From assembly GCA_949752795.1 (NCBI GenBank), contig OX457058.1, forward strand, positions 162,443,353 through 162,507,352: 64,000 nt of DNA. Direction: 5' to 3'. The notes beneath the pieces are model-generated. The model worked only from the letters and a program-made list of their open reading frames with translations, was not told the origin of the DNA and ran no database searches. Made by a program: the position numbers and the translations under genes. Of this stretch, positions 1 to 11,785 are shown one piece after another; within the stretch, counting starts at the first letter, position 1, and every line of letters starts with the position of its first letter. This DNA is from Hyperoodon ampullatus (lineage: Eukaryota > Chordata > Mammalia > Artiodactyla > Ziphiidae).

Positions 1-785
1 TTTGTAAAGGTTAAATTGTTTTAAAGTTACTTAATTGAAGCCTGCAGAAAACACACATATGCGAAGTGTGTATTTATAAAACGTATGATTAGGTCATGAT
101 TCTTGATCAGAAGATAATATTCCTATCAGTGATTTGAATGTATGACAGTCTGGATCTGTGTTCTGGATCTGGACAGTGTTCTTTTTAGTTCTGGATTTTC
201 TATTTGCCAGAGTTCTGATGCTTGCTTTATTCTTTTTTAAGTTGATTAGAATTTTAGGAGTACCTTGTAAAGGACCTGGCCATGGAACTATATTTTTACA
301 TGACAAATTATTTTCATAGTTTGAAAAAATTAGTCTGAATACCTTTTGTTCTGGCAGTGCCAAATGATATAATATTTGAAGAAAGAATGTTTGCTGCTAC
401 TCTGAAGAGTTCTGCTAACAACATGAGAAGAACTTGTGGGTACATATGGGGGAGGTAGTATATGTTTGTGTGCGTCTTTGAAATGCACAAACAAATCTAA
501 GGCTTAGATACTATGGGATGGGGGTACAACTTTACCATTATGCTAGGTGGTGTTAATTTAGCCCAGATGTCCATAATATAATAGAACAATGAGATAACCC
601 AACTTATTTTTGGTTGGAGATTTTCACTTCCAAATAGGTCCTAGGGAAACTCTAAATAGATAAACACACACGTAACAAGGGACTATACTTTTGTGTGAAT
701 GGCATGGTACTTAGGAGGAGATATTATTCTTGTAGAGGCAGAAGGTATACATCCAACAATGAAGAAAGCTTTTTCATACATTCAG
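1..785. other. No recognisable gene or repeat
   Basis: AT-rich unique-looking sequence. Open frames are short (at most about 90 codons) and show no familiar protein. I recognise no repeat family here; very old, decayed repeats could be missed. Confidence 0.5.
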
Positions 786-905
786 GAGATTATTTTTGCC
801 ACTTACCATGTACCAGGCATGGAGTAAGACTGGAGAGGCAAACACTGGTAATGCAGGATCCCTCCACAGGGGCAACCCAGGCTGGCGAGGAGAGAGGAAG
901 ACATA
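786..905 (-). repeat. L2 LINE 3'-end fragment
   Basis: The stretch reads like the reverse complement of an L2 3' end: a 'cacttaccatgtaccaggca' type phrase, then 'ggtaatgcaggatccctcc', matching the usual 'tgtgccaggca ... gatccctgccctc' order. Divergence is high and the edges are approximate. Confidence 0.42.
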
Positions 906-1009
906 AAACCTATCTGCATGGCAGTTTCATCCATGATTGAAGACAGTGCCAGGAGCAGAGTATTAATGAAAAGAGCTTTACATTTGGAGAGAGAGTCTCG
1001 GGTTCTAAT

Positions 1010-1200
1010 GCTGCCTTTGTCCCTTGTTAATTATGTAAACTTGGGCACACCTTAAAAATATCTTTTAGTCTTTCCCTCCTCAAGTGGAAAAATGGAAGGA
1101 AATTCTTTCTAGTCACAGAGCTGTTCTTCTGAGGATTGAGATAATTATGTAAAATGTCTGCCAGTCTGGCACACAGTAGAGGCTTAATAAATGCTGACTG
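1010..1200 (+). repeat. MIR SINE fragment
   Basis: Contains the MIR core order: 'ttgggca' near 1043, a 'tggaaaaatgg' phrase standing for the usual 'gtaaaatggg', 'gaggattgagataatta', then 'tctggcacacagtagaggcttaataaatgctgac' at the 3' end. This is an ancient mammalian tRNA-derived SINE and is not functional. Confidence 0.65.
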
Positions 1201-2595
1201 CAGATCCTTCTCTCTCTGAAATGATAATGATTCCATTATGTTACTCTTCCCCTCTACACATACCTCTGCATTCCCCTGGAATCCTGAAGAAGGCTTTTGA
1301 CCCTTTGAACCTGTTCATTAACAGGGTACAGCTTCTGCAAAAGACAATTTCGTTATTTATGCACATAACAGAGCATGAGGGGACAGCAAAGGAAAGCGCT
1401 CTCCACATAGTGGCAGAATAGGCTCATGGCTAGTGGGATACAGTGTGGGCTGATGGTGTGAGAGGACACAGAGGGAAGGGACGGAGGGCAGAAAAGAGGC
1501 CTCAGTTTGAGGAATCAGAAGGTGGTGTCAGCTGAGTCCTGCCTGACTTGCAATGTTTTTGGTCATTGAAAGCATAGCCTTTGGGACCCCGCCCCCATTC
1601 ATCCCCATGCCCCTTCCAGGGTGACAGTACCTGCAGCTTCAACAAGCCCCATGTCTAGACTGTGACCCGGACACAGTGAGCCGAGGTTATGATGCCTCTG
1701 CTAGTCTACGGAGATTTTTTTTTATCAGAATGCATTTTAAACACTTGCTTCACACAATCCATCTCACACATGGCTCTTGGCAGAGTCAAGAAGATATTTC
1801 GTTGTAGAAGATTAACATGTAAATCATTGCTCTGTTTATATAATGCTTATTCTGTGCTTACAGAATAATTATACCTTGCTTGTGTAATGGTAGATGTTCA
1901 TATCAGAATGATGCTCTTGGGTTATCATTTCCATGTGGAAGGATTTCTTTCAGAAAGCCATTTTTAATTAATTTAAGTAAAGGAGCTTCTTACTGCTTCT
2001 GTGTGAGACACTCCTGAACAGCACTCAAAGGCACTGGTCAAATACACGATGCTGGGGTTATTTTCCATTTCATTATGATTACATGTATATATAGTATAAT
2101 TTTTTGCATTCTACTGAGCAGTTGAGACTTGGTTACTTTTTCTTAGCACTATGAATCTGTAAATTGTTGTGGGAAGGTTATATTTAAGAAGATGTTAGGA
2201 ACCCCTAGCTTCCAAGTTTGGAAACACAGAAGGTTTTCCTGTTAAAATCACATCATATGTATGCAACACATATACATACAATCAATCACATTGGAGAAGA
2301 GAAGCAGGCACTAGAGTGTATTCTGCAAGCTCTTCACTTCTTAGTAAGTAGCTTTAGAACCAACATTCCACCCAACATAAAACAATAAGACCTTGTTTTG
2401 CTTCTTTAGAACATGTAAGAAAGATTAAAATTCTTTGGGAAATGGTTTAAAATATTTTTTTTTACCCAAATAGGTAAGGAACCAGTCAAATAGTGCTGAC
2501 AGCAATGGAATTTAAAGCTCAATTCTCATAATCTCTGAATCCCAAAGGAATGCAAGGCAGACATCCATTCAAGTCACAAGCTTGTAACTGGGGAT
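1201..2595. other. No recognisable gene or repeat
   Basis: Mixed, mostly AT-rich sequence. It includes a POU-like ATGTAAAT near 1818 and a T tract near 1715, but no frame with a recognisable product and no repeat family I can name. Confidence 0.5.
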
Positions 2596-2597
2596 TT

Positions 2598-2705
2598 GAC
2601 AAAGGTTGATTTTGTACCACGTGCCAGGCACCATACTAAGTTTTGTTCTGAGCATTTGGGATACTCTTTCAAAGAAGACCTCGTCCCTCCTCCCCAGGAA
2701 ATCTA
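2598..2705 (-). repeat. L2 LINE 3'-end fragment
   Basis: The phrase order 'gtaccacgtgccaggcacc', 'ctaagttttgttctgagcat', 'gggata' and 'cctcgtccctcctcccca' is that of an L2 3' end read on the opposite strand. It is highly diverged. Confidence 0.5.
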
Positions 2706-2755
2706 ATGGATTGACCTAGAGTTGCCCTTTTCCAAACTAGACTCATCCAACTGAA

Positions 2756-2890
2756 TGAACTGGTTAAAAAACTGGAGGAACTGGTTAAAAATCCATGTTT
2801 CTGGGCCTGAGGCCTGGAGACCCTGATATTTTAAGTCTGTGATGAAGCCTGGGAATGTGGATGTTCAGAAGTTCCTGGGATTGGAGATCA
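2756..2890. repeat. Short tandem duplication beside a possible hAT-Charlie remnant
   Basis: 'gaactggttaaaaa' occurs twice with a 20 bp period (about 2757 and 2777). Just downstream, 'gggcctgaggcctggagacc ... gttcagaagttcctggga' loosely recalls the centre of MER5/MER20-type hAT MITEs. No terminal inverted repeats or 8 bp duplication could be confirmed, so the family call is weak. Confidence 0.3.
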
Positions 2891-3149
2891 CTCACTGATA
2901 ATTTTTAGAATTTTTTCCAACCCAGAGACTCAGTGGTTTTATAGTTGTCTGGTTTAGAGTAACTTGTGAATTTCTGAAAGTATTTTTCCCATATATTTTG
3001 CCACATAGGAAATATTGCTCCATTTAACCCAACTCTTCTAGGGGAACCTTCTGCGGAACCAGATGTCAGGGCTGTTTTCACTCTTGGTAGCCACAGTCTC
3101 CTGTGTGGTTTCTCTACCATCTGTCTGTACCAGTTTTGGTGTCCCCAGA

Positions 3150-3670
3150 GTTAACCCCCTAAGAAAGCAAATCACATTGCATTACTAGTCCTATGACTTG
3201 GATTTCCTGTCCCCCTGGATAAAGCCCATCCAAACTTGTTATCATGACACATGAGATCCATGACAATCTGGGTCCCAAGCATCACTCAGACCTCATTCTC
3301 CAGCACCCATCCCCAGCACCCATGCTCCAAAGATGGTAAGGCCTCTTGAGAGTTAGCCTTCCCCATGCTGTTTACCCTTTACATAGAATATTACCTGCTC
3401 ACTCTCCATTTTGCAAACTCTTTTCCTTTAAGACACACAGGAATGACATTCCCTCCCAGTCAAAATTAGTCATTACTTTCTCTGGGCTTCTAGAGCATTT
3501 TGTTTGTCACTTTGTTAGTTCCCTGTTGGTGCTGTATTGTAACATGTCTGTTCACGTGTCTGTCTCTCCCAGTAGACCCCAAAACCATGGCTCATTCATC
3601 CCATCTCCCTGGTACTAACAATAGTGCTCAATGCCCCAGGTTCTGCATAAATGTAATTGAATGAATAAGT
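3150..3670 (+). repeat. L2 LINE, 3' portion
   Basis: Sense-strand L2 landmarks appear in order: 'atccatgacaatctgggtcc', 'cagacctcattctccagcac', 'ttccctcccagtcaaaa' and 'gtgtctgtctctcccagtag'. The end, 'aatagtgctcaatgccc ... aattgaatgaataa', matches the L2 3' terminus. No intact coding frame remains. Confidence 0.6.
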
Positions 3671-4840
3671 ATATAATTGTGCTGGATAATTCTGGAAAAC
3701 AAGAAGATTCATAATCTAGTGATAGGGGCTGCTTCCTCAGAAGTGCTTTCCATGCCTATAGATTGGTGGCTCAGTGGGGAAAAAATACAACCACCACCAT
3801 TCTGCCTTACTGTAAGAAGGTTTGTCAGGCAAAAGCCTTTTGGTTAACCCAACCCTGATTAGCATCAAGCTCTCCAAACCTCACATGAGGCAATTTCAAA
3901 GGCCACACTTGAAGATCTGTTTAAAGAAGGAATCATTTTGCTTGATGAAGTATGTCTCTTGGCACCGAGTAAAACCATCAGTTAAGTAGATGTTCACGCA
4001 GATGTGGTTTCCATAAAATGAGAAATTTAACTTATAGTGTTAACTTTGTGTCTCTTTCCTGACAGAATTAAAAAAAGCAAAGCAAAGAACTTGTGACAGT
4101 GTTGTGCATTTGCCCTCTTTTTATGTTGTTGCTCTTTGTTTTTGTTTTGTTTTGTTTATTTTATCTTAGGTACATTATTTCCTGATGGCGATATCTGAGG
4201 AATGAGGGCCCTCCAAAGAGGAGAAAAGAAGACTAGGAATCATAGATCCTTAGTCACTCTGTATCCACAAAGCAGGATCCACCCTAGTCCTCATGATTTG
4301 CACATTGAATGCAGCAAAGCAGATGCAAAGGTTGCAACAGATTCTAAACTTGCATGGTTTAATGTGATCACGGTAGTGACAGAAGTTGGACTTTAAGTCC
4401 TTCTTGTTGGCCAAGAGACAATTCTAACACCTTGCTGCTTTTATGGTAGACTATCGATTGATGGACAGAGAGGACTTGTTTGCAAGTGGGGGTGGTGTAT
4501 GCACATATAAACACACTCTGGTCCCTCCTCCCCCCTTTTTAGCAAAATTTTCAGTGGCTAAAAGAGTAGAAGATACTGGAGCACATTTTGATATGCCCAC
4601 ACCTTAACCCTTGGTCCCCTCTGGGCTGTCTATATACTGGCAACACTTTCCATGCCAATAGACCTGAGATGGATGACCTGAGATGACTTTTGATAAAGCA
4701 CTCTGCTTGAGTTCTAGGGGCTAATCACAACCCCCCCCCCCAAGGATCTTACAGGGTTAATTTATGGGGCTGTTTAGAAACAATATGCTTTCCTGATTTT
4801 TGAATCATGCTGGGTATCAGTAAGGCCACATTCTCATCTA
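3671..4840. other. No recognisable gene or repeat
   Basis: Includes a TTTTG-rich tract near 4135-4160 and a 13-base C run at 4730-4741, a site prone to length variation. No repeat family or coding evidence. Confidence 0.5.
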
Positions 4841-4846
4841 GGGGGA

Positions 4847-4880
4847 TTAATAATAATAATAATAATAGTAATAATAAGTA
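4847..4880 (+). repeat. (TAA)n microsatellite
   Basis: About eleven TAA units with one G interruption. Reverse-strand translation gives a poly-leucine run, which is only the repeat being read as codons. Confidence 0.9.
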
Positions 4881-4899
4881 ACAACAGTAATTGTATTGA

Positions 4900-5085
4900 T
4901 TATACAATTCATTTAGGATGCTGCTTATGCAGTTCATGTATATTATCATGTTTAAATATTCACAAAAACCCTGTATAAGAGGTTCTGTTTAGAAATACTG
5001 CTAATAACCCCAGTTTACACACAGGGAAACTGAAGTAGAGGAAATTATGTCAGATTGCTTATCTTATTTTGTAACTGAAGTTAAT
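4900..5085 (-). repeat. MIR SINE fragment
   Basis: Opposite-strand MIR order: 'atgtatattatcatgttta' (for 'catgtattatctcattta'), 'acaaaaaccctgtataagagg', 'aaccccagtttacacacagggaaactga', then a decayed 'gaggaaattatgtcaga'. Confidence 0.62.
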
Positions 5086-6220
5086 TAGTTTTATAGGATA
5101 AGTGAGCACTAGGTAATTTCCAAAATCCACTCTAAATTTATTTTTCCATGCCTTAAAATCAAATTCTTGGATGATTGCTCACTGTCCACTAGGCAGCATG
5201 TGGTCCAGATTTCCATATTTGACTTTTTAATAGGTAACTAAGAAGTAATTATTTGCTCTTTGCCATTTTTGAATGAAAGCAGTTCTTGGGTCTGTCCATG
5301 CATTTCTATAAAATGGGAAGAGAGAAGAGTCATTAATTAGAAAATAAAGTGTGACAACTTCTAGCATGTTTTCAGTACTAATGAAAGTCTGTGGTAAGTA
5401 CCTAGTGATTAAGGAGTCTGTTTTCGGAGAGCAGACTCTCCGTTTCTTGTATTTACCCTTTTATCAGCACTACTAATAAATAGTTAGATGGACTGATTTG
5501 AGATGCACCTCTTTTTCCCTGTGGAGGTGATAATGGACAATGGAATGTCCAAAGGGCAGATAATAACATAGAGCGAGAGGTTTTCTGAGAGAGCCTGGAA
5601 ATGACTGAGAATTGACTGTGCTATAAATAGATCAGATTCTCTCCTTTTCTAAATCTATGTGATTGCTCAGGTGGTTGACCCTGTTGGGTGAAAAAATGAC
5701 CCAGAGATGGTCTGGAAAAGGCTGTTGCATGTTGGTAATTTGAACATAAGCCCAGTGCTTACAAGTCATCACCCAGTTGAATTTGATTTTTGACCATCCC
5801 TCTTTTTTCACCCTTTCTGCTGATGCCCTCTGCATGTATTCTCGTTGCATTTTATGAATTTGCAATTATTTGTTCTTCCTAGTTCTGTATAAATATTCTT
5901 AATTCTGTCTAAATTAAGTGATCCATTGCTTAATTCTTTCATTTCCCTGGAGGCAGCTAGACCATGACTGCTGTTACTTCTATGTTCTTTTGTCACCACA
6001 TGCCCATGATCTGTCATGAGACTTCTGTGGATGGGGTGGTATAAGATGATTTCTGAGTTGGGTCAGTTTGGATGGGCTCGTGGATGGGGTGGTGTATGAA
6101 AGCATGCTCTGCCCACGTGTGGTAGCAGTTTGATTAGCGGCTCCCCATCTCCAGGACCACACGCAAACACCAGCTCTGTTGACCCTCCGGTGAATTCTGT
6201 GTTATTTCTGTCTATGGCAG
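5086..6220. other. No recognisable gene or repeat
   Basis: Open frames of 60-77 codons on the minus strand have no familiar product. The phrase 'gtggatggggtggt' occurs twice (about 6028 and 6080), a small local duplication. Confidence 0.45.
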
Positions 6221-6312
6221 AAATTTTACCTAATGCTTTGTGTCCACTATCTGTGAGCTCACTTAAGGTGAAGGCCTTGCCCAACAAATGTTTGAGGAGC
6301 TAAATTGAACCA
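6221..6312 (+). repeat. L2 3'-end-like segment, copy A of a local duplicate
   Basis: 'tgtccactatctgtgagctc ... caacaaatgtttgaggagc' resembles a shortened L2 3' end. It is about 85% identical by eye over some 90 bp to 7208-7298. Both copies share the same abrupt join between the 'gagctc' part and the 'aaatgttt' part. The flanks differ. Confidence 0.5.
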
Positions 6313-6589
6313 AAGCATTTGCTCTCTGCAGTTTGCAGCTGAGAAGTGATCAAGCCACATGGAAGAAACTGAAACATACCAGTGTCAGTCTTGCTGGAAA
6401 TGGCTGCCTGGTCTCTTTGGACCATGCACAGACCTATAAGGGATCAGCCTGCGACCCAGGGTCACTCTTCCCTCTCCACTCGGAGTGGTGAACTCACTTG
6501 GATTTTGTTGGAATTCAATGTCGGTATGTCATTTTAAACAAAGTCTCACTCTGTTTAATTCATATGTCTTATTAAACAAGATCCACTGT

Positions 6590-7300
6590 CTAGAACCACT
6601 GCTTTGAGTCATCTTTGATTACTCCCTTTCACTCACTTTCAACTGTTCTGTCACTAGTTTTATGCATCTTTCAAAAATTCTATCCTTGCCCTTTCACTTT
6701 GGCTGCATTGCAGTTAAACACAGGTATGTCTTTCCTCCCCTGACGTGCACACCACAGCTGCTCTTCCTCATTTTCAGGCGGATGCTACTGCTTTCCATTA
6801 TTCACAGGGTCAAGGCTAAATTTTATTTTTATTTATTTTTAATTATTATTATTTTTTTTATTTGCGGTACGTGGGCCTCTCACTATTGTGGCCTCTCCCG
6901 TTGCGGAGCACAGGCTCCAGACACACAGGTTCAGTGGCCATGGCTCACGGGACCAGCCGCTCCGTGGCATGTGGGATCTTCCCGGACCGGGGCTCGAACC
7001 CACGTCCCCTGCATCGGCAGCATCGGCAAGTGGACTCTCAACCACTGCACCACCAGGGAAGCCCAAGTCTAAACTTTTAAGCTTGACACTTAAGGCCATT
7101 CTTTCCATGGCTTTCCTTTATCTTCCCAAAGAAAGTTAATCTTCTCTTCTGAACTAAATGTAGGGTGAGCCCTCATTTTTATCCTTATAATAGTCTCATT
7201 GTGGTGTAAAATTTTACCTGGTGCTTTGTGTCCACTGTCTGTGAGCTCCTTTAGGGAGAAGGCCATGCCCAGTAAATGTTTGAGGAGCTCCATTGAACTC
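6590..7300 (+). repeat. L2 LINE remnant split by a SINE
   Basis: Upstream of the SINE, 'ttcacagggtcaaggctaaa', and downstream, 'cttttaagcttgacacttaaggcc', join to the familiar L2 phrase about fixing an activity-associated 'ggtcaagtctaaactcctta...ttggcattcaaggcc'. The 3' end is the shortened L2 terminus at 7208-7298 (copy B of the duplicate). The SINE at 6827-7063 interrupts it. Confidence 0.5.
6827..7063 (-). mobile_element. CHR-type tRNA-Glu-derived SINE
   Basis: Minus-strand copy. The head (gggcttccctggtgg) ends at 7063, the B-box-like 'gggttcgagcccc' lies near 6990-7010, and an AT-rich tail (reverse complement) is at the left, 6827-6860. The tail begins after 'gcggtacgtgggcctctcac'. An imperfect duplication flanks it: caaggctaaatttta (6811) and caagtctaaactttta (7064). 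'catcggcag' is duplicated internally near 7013. The element is non-coding and was mobilised by L1. Confidence 0.95.
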
Positions 7301-7849
7301 AGGTATCTGACTCCAACCTACCTCTGAAACTTATAGCACAAGTCTCTATCTCCATCAACATATACTACTTCCCATCATTTTCAATGCTGAGCAAATTAAT
7401 ATTAACAGAAGTTTGCAGAAATAACTCATGCATTTGAATTTCAAAGTTATCTAATAGAAGCTTCCCTTGTTCCCTCTGTGGAACACTTTGTCAAAGCAGT
7501 GCACTCTTGCTTGGAAAACAGGAAGGTAGAACATTCCAACAGCACCATGAACCCTCTGTTTATATTTGTAAAATCGATAGTCTTTCCAGACCTCTAAGCA
7601 AGAGCAAATAGAAATAATCAGAGGCATTAGACTTGATTATGTTGAGCTGGATTCTTATAACTGAGGCTGGACAGCCAAAATTGTGGTGTGATGGTTTATA
7701 CTGAAAGAGATGCTTGCAGTATTGCAGAACCACAGACTGCAGCTCGCTGGAATCTTTGAAGACATCTGGATGTTTTGAAAAATGCAACAATCACATGCTT
7801 TTTATTATCTCCATAATTGTATTCTTTCAAAAAGGGAGCTGCATAATGA
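7301..7849. other. No recognisable gene or repeat
   Basis: Short overlapping frames on both strands, with no recognisable product or repeat. Confidence 0.45.
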
Positions 7850-8075
7850 CAGAGGATGGGTGTAGTGGGAAGGCCATGGAGTTTGCATTCACATGGATGG
7901 CTTTGAATCTGGTTCTGCCGCAACCAGCTAGGGTACCTTGAGCGTGTTTCTTCGTCTTGGGTCTACTTCCTCCATTTTTAAATGGAGGAAAAATAATATG
8001 CATCTCACAGGATCCCTGTGACAAATAGATTAGGTGATGCCTGACACACATCAAGTACTAGTAAGCCTTAGCTTT
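7850..8075 (+). repeat. MIR SINE
   Basis: MIR sense order: 'gaatctggttctgccgcaac', 'tagggtaccttgagcg', 'cctccatttttaaatggaggaaaaataatatgcatctcacag', 'gacaaatagattaggtgatgc', 'ctgacacacatcaagtactagtaagcctta'. Diverged but nearly full length. Confidence 0.62.
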
Positions 8076-9985
8076 CCTTCCTTTTGCACTCCAACTTGGA
8101 ATAATATGAGTGCTGTTGTTTATAAATGGCTATTTTTTTTCCTGCATAGATAAGGCAGTTCTGTAATACTACGTCACTGTTTCCCTAAAGGATCTCTCTG
8201 TGGGGCAACACTGCCTCTTGCCCAATTTCTCCATAACAGTATTTATGTCTGGGGTCCAGAAGAGGAAATGATATCTTAAGAACTAGTTATCACTCTGTCT
8301 CAATTAGGACACTCACTGTTGAAGAACTCTTAAAAACACTTTGCTTCTGGGAAAAAAAGAAATCTCTCCAACAGTCTTATCGCCTCAAAAACAGTGGGTA
8401 TCATGGATTATTAGAAAGGAGTTACTCAAAGAGAGTGCTCTTAAAAACAACTGCCCGCCGAGGAGTCTGGCTTATCAACAGGCAAAAAAGAATTTTTCTA
8501 CTAAATTTTAGCTTGTCACTCTAAACATGAAAATGGCAATACTCATAATATATTCTGTGGGGACGATGCAGTGCGTGTTTCCACTAGGTGAAAATCTCTA
8601 GTAAGAGCTTCTAAAAATGAACATTAACTCTTCAAGAACACTAGGGAATGTCTATTAGGAAACAGGTAAACAGCAAAATGAAAGCTATTACAAAGAGAGA
8701 AGCAAAACAGGCAAATCTAGTAAATAATTTTATTGTGGACCACATTGTGGAAAATATGATGGGATGTGAGGCACATTTTATTTAACATGAATGACCAATG
8801 TGATTATAGTTGAATATGTTTTCAATGAATATGTTTTCTTTTTCAGCATAATATTAGTGTCATCCAGAGTTATGAAGGTGTTTTTCATATCAAAACCCCA
8901 CAGCCATGAGAAATTATATTCGTAGACTTATTTTCTGGTAAAAAGTCAATGTTGTTTCAACTTCACTTAGATTTCAGTTTAAAGGCTTGTCTGCAGTCTG
9001 AAAACACGTTAGCAGATGAAGAAGGATCTATAAAACATGACTTTTTTTTTTTTTTACCCTTAAAAACCAATATTAGAGCTTATCCTTGATTGTATTTTTT
9101 TTGTGTGTGGAAATCTTGATCTTCTTGTATAAAGTACTTTGGAAGTTTGGAAGGGATCTCATGGGAGAATTGTAGTTGTTCCTTCATTAGCGATTTTTCA
9201 GATAACATAAATAATTATCCTGATGGTTTAGCTTAAATTTGGTCTCTGATGACAGGCGTGCAAACAAGCTGGCTTGTCACTGCCCACTCTCGTTTCATGA
9301 TTCTTTATTTCTAGATCATTAATGGGATTTCTATGAAAATATATAGCAAATAGATTCCTGAAGAAATGAGTATTCAGGTGATTATTTGTCCTCAAGTGAC
9401 AGAGACACTTGTAAATAATGGAGTGTCGAGAGAAATCTCTAATTTCATTTAATGGTAGCTTGGCTGTGATTATGACTCCACCTTTTTACCAGAACTCTTA
9501 AGAAGAAGATGAAAGGATTGCAACTTCAAGTCCCATATTTCTTTTGCTCTTCAAGATTTAGAGCACGTTGCTGATGGAGGAGTGCTAGTTGGTATCTGTG
9601 AAATGTACTGAACAGGACCATTAGGCCATAATTGAAGTGATATAAGGAATGGGATTGTTTGGAAAAATTAGGAAATGGAGGTAGACTGGAAGCTTAAGAG
9701 GAGCACGGACATGCCGCTGGTAGAGATAACCTTCTAGAATCTCCTTTTCTGCCTACAGTAGCTCTTAGCTTTCTCCAATGGAGAGTTATTGAGAATACAT
9801 TAAAAAATGCAGTGTTTTTTTTTATATCAGTCTATGATTTAACTCTCTAGAGCCCAAGTGATAGCAATAGGTACTCCCATGTCACCTCTGCTTGTCCTGT
9901 TTAATGGGAGGGGTTGGGAGGGGTAGTACTTTGTGGTCATCGGCACATCCAAACATGACTCCAGGTAGAGGGAATGTCAAGGACA
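8076..9985. other. Long interval without recognised repeats or genes
   Basis: About 1.9 kb of AT-rich sequence with no repeat I can name, apart from a T run at about 9044-9055. Long repeat-poor AT-rich stretches in mammals sometimes hold conserved non-coding elements; nothing in the sequence itself proves that here. Confidence 0.4.
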
Positions 9986-9989
9986 GCAT

Positions 9990-10195
9990 GGTTGTTCGGT
10001 GTTAGAATTAGGTGGGCCTGAGTTTGAATACCAGCTCTATTACTACCTAACTGTGACACTTTGGGCAAATTATAAATTTTATCTCAACCTCTTGTATAAA
10101 ATGAAGACATTAATATTTTATAGAGTTCTTATAAAGATTAAGTGAAATAAGATATGCAAAATATTATGCCTAGTAGGATCTTAGCATATTGTTAG
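9990..10195 (+). repeat. MIR SINE
   Basis: Clear MIR order: 'gggcctgagtttgaatacca', 'ctctattactacctaactgt', 'gacactttgggcaaatta', 'ctcaacctcttgtataaaat', 'agagttcttataaagattaa', 'gtgaaataagatatgcaa', 'tgcctagtaggatcttagc'. Confidence 0.75.
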
Positions 10196-10850
10196 TTTTT
10201 GGTGTGTTTGGCTAACTACCACTGTATCTTAAGTTCTTGAATGAATGGATGGATGCGTGCATGCATGGATGGATTTATATGTGTGTTCTGCCTTGAAATC
10301 CCTAAAAGATTCATTTTATTTAGGATTGCAGTGGACCCTAATGGAATAGCTAAAGATTTAATTTAATTATTGCCAGAGAGAAAGCATGGCATGAAATGGA
10401 AACATGAAGATGGGAACTGTTTTTCGTAATCCTTTCCATTTTTGTAATTCCTATTTCTTTTATTTCTTAAAGCTTTCAGTTTGGTTATATCATTTTACTT
10501 TCCTATCTCCTGTAGTAGGTGGGGTGTGTACAATTATCACTACCTCAAAGATTCCCAGAGAGGAAGATGAAATGGGGAAGGTCATGTCCATTTCTGTTTT
10601 GTATAGCTATGTACCAAATAGTCATCTTATCAACAATTGGTGCCATGAGCTGGACTGGACAAGCAGTGTGGGATCATGAAAAGTTTGATAGGCTAGTGGG
10701 CAGATGTTCTGAATTCTAGTTTTTGTGCTGTCTCTAAAAAAAAAATCTTTGATTTCTGTCAAATTTCTCAACTGTCTTGAGCCTCAGTTTCTTCATTTGT
10801 TTAAGACTGGACAGTTCCAGTAATTCTTTAATTCTCAGAATCTAGGGAGC
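10196..10850. other. No recognisable gene or repeat
   Basis: Contains a 'tggatggatg' rich patch near 10245-10275 and two overlapping plus-strand frames (91 and 66 codons) with no familiar product. Confidence 0.45.
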
Positions 10851-10851
10851 C

Positions 10852-11785
10852 AGCATTAGTGGTTAAAAGCTAGGCTCTGGATCTTGTCTGCTTGGGCTTG
10901 TAGCTGCCTTCACTACTTCACAGCTCTGGCACCCTGGATAAGCCTCACCTTTCTCATCTGTGCAGTGGGGACAGCAAAATTAAAACCTCCTTTAAAAAGT
11001 TGTCATGAGGATAAACAACACGGTCCTACTGTATAGCACAGGGAACGATATTCAATACCCCGTGATAAACCATAATGGAAAAGAATATGAAAAAGAATGT
11101 ATGTATAACTGAATCACTTAGCTGCACAGCAGAAATTAACAGAACATTGTAAATCAACTATATTTCATTAAAATAAATTTTTAAAAAAGAAAAAAAAACA
11201 AAACCCCCAAACCAAATATAAACCAAAGAGAAATCATGTTAATAAAAAAAATGAAAATAAATACATAAGTAATCGAAATAAATGTGAGTAGATTTAATTC
11301 ACACATTAGAGATTCTCAGATCTGATAAAGGAAATAAATGGGTATTATGCTATTTATAAGAGACATCTCACCCCTATTAAAAAACTATACCTGAAGTTCT
11401 AAAATAAAAGAATGGAAGGTTATACCACACAAAGAGAAATTAAACAAAGCAAACAAATAAACAAAAACTCCACCATCAACAACAACAGTAAAACAGAAAG
11501 ATGTCAAAAAAAAAAAAAAGAAATTGATATAGCAGGGGCAACATCCAATAACTAGAAAACAAACTAAACACTTAAGAGTTATAGAAAGGAAAATATAAAT
11601 CATGTATAATGCCAAATACTGGTAATGATCATCACTATTATTATTTCCATATGTTTTTACAAATTTGGAATTCTATTAAATACATTTTTATTTAAAAAAA
11701 AAAAAAGTTGCCATGAGGATTAAATGCATGCCGAGCATTTAGCATAGTATCTGGTGCAGTTATGTGCTCAATAAATATTAACAAG
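10852..11785 (+). repeat. MIR SINE split by an L1 insertion
   Basis: The left part (10852-11012) runs 'gtggttaaaagctaggctct' to 'catctgtgcagtggggacag' to 'aaaaagttgtcatgaggat'. The right part (11702-11785) resumes with 'gttgccatgaggattaaatg', 'catagtatctggtgcag' and 'gtgctcaataaat'. Together they make one MIR, with 19 bases repeated on both sides of the insert. This shows that 11013-11701 arrived in one event. Confidence 0.85.
11013..11701 (+). mobile_element. 5'-truncated L1 with apparent 3' transduction
   Basis: The first about 190 bp are a cetartiodactyl L1 3' terminus ('ggtcctactgtatagcacag' near 11022, 'attgtaaatcaactata' near 11146), ending in an A-rich tail at about 11172-11206. About 490 bp of non-L1-terminus sequence follow, then ATTAAA at 11675-11680 and a second A run at 11694-11706. 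The duplication aaaaagttgtcatgaggat (10994-11012) reappears with one mismatch at 11702-11720. Read-through past the weak L1 signal to a downstream signal explains this. The extra DNA has itself an old L1 ORF2-like phrase ('atgctatttataagagac' near 11347), presumably from the source locus. Confidence 0.75.

Noticed and set aside
1560..1720. GC-richer patch as a possible host exon
   Set aside because: No long frame, no recognisable protein and no convincing pair of splice sites; too little to call.
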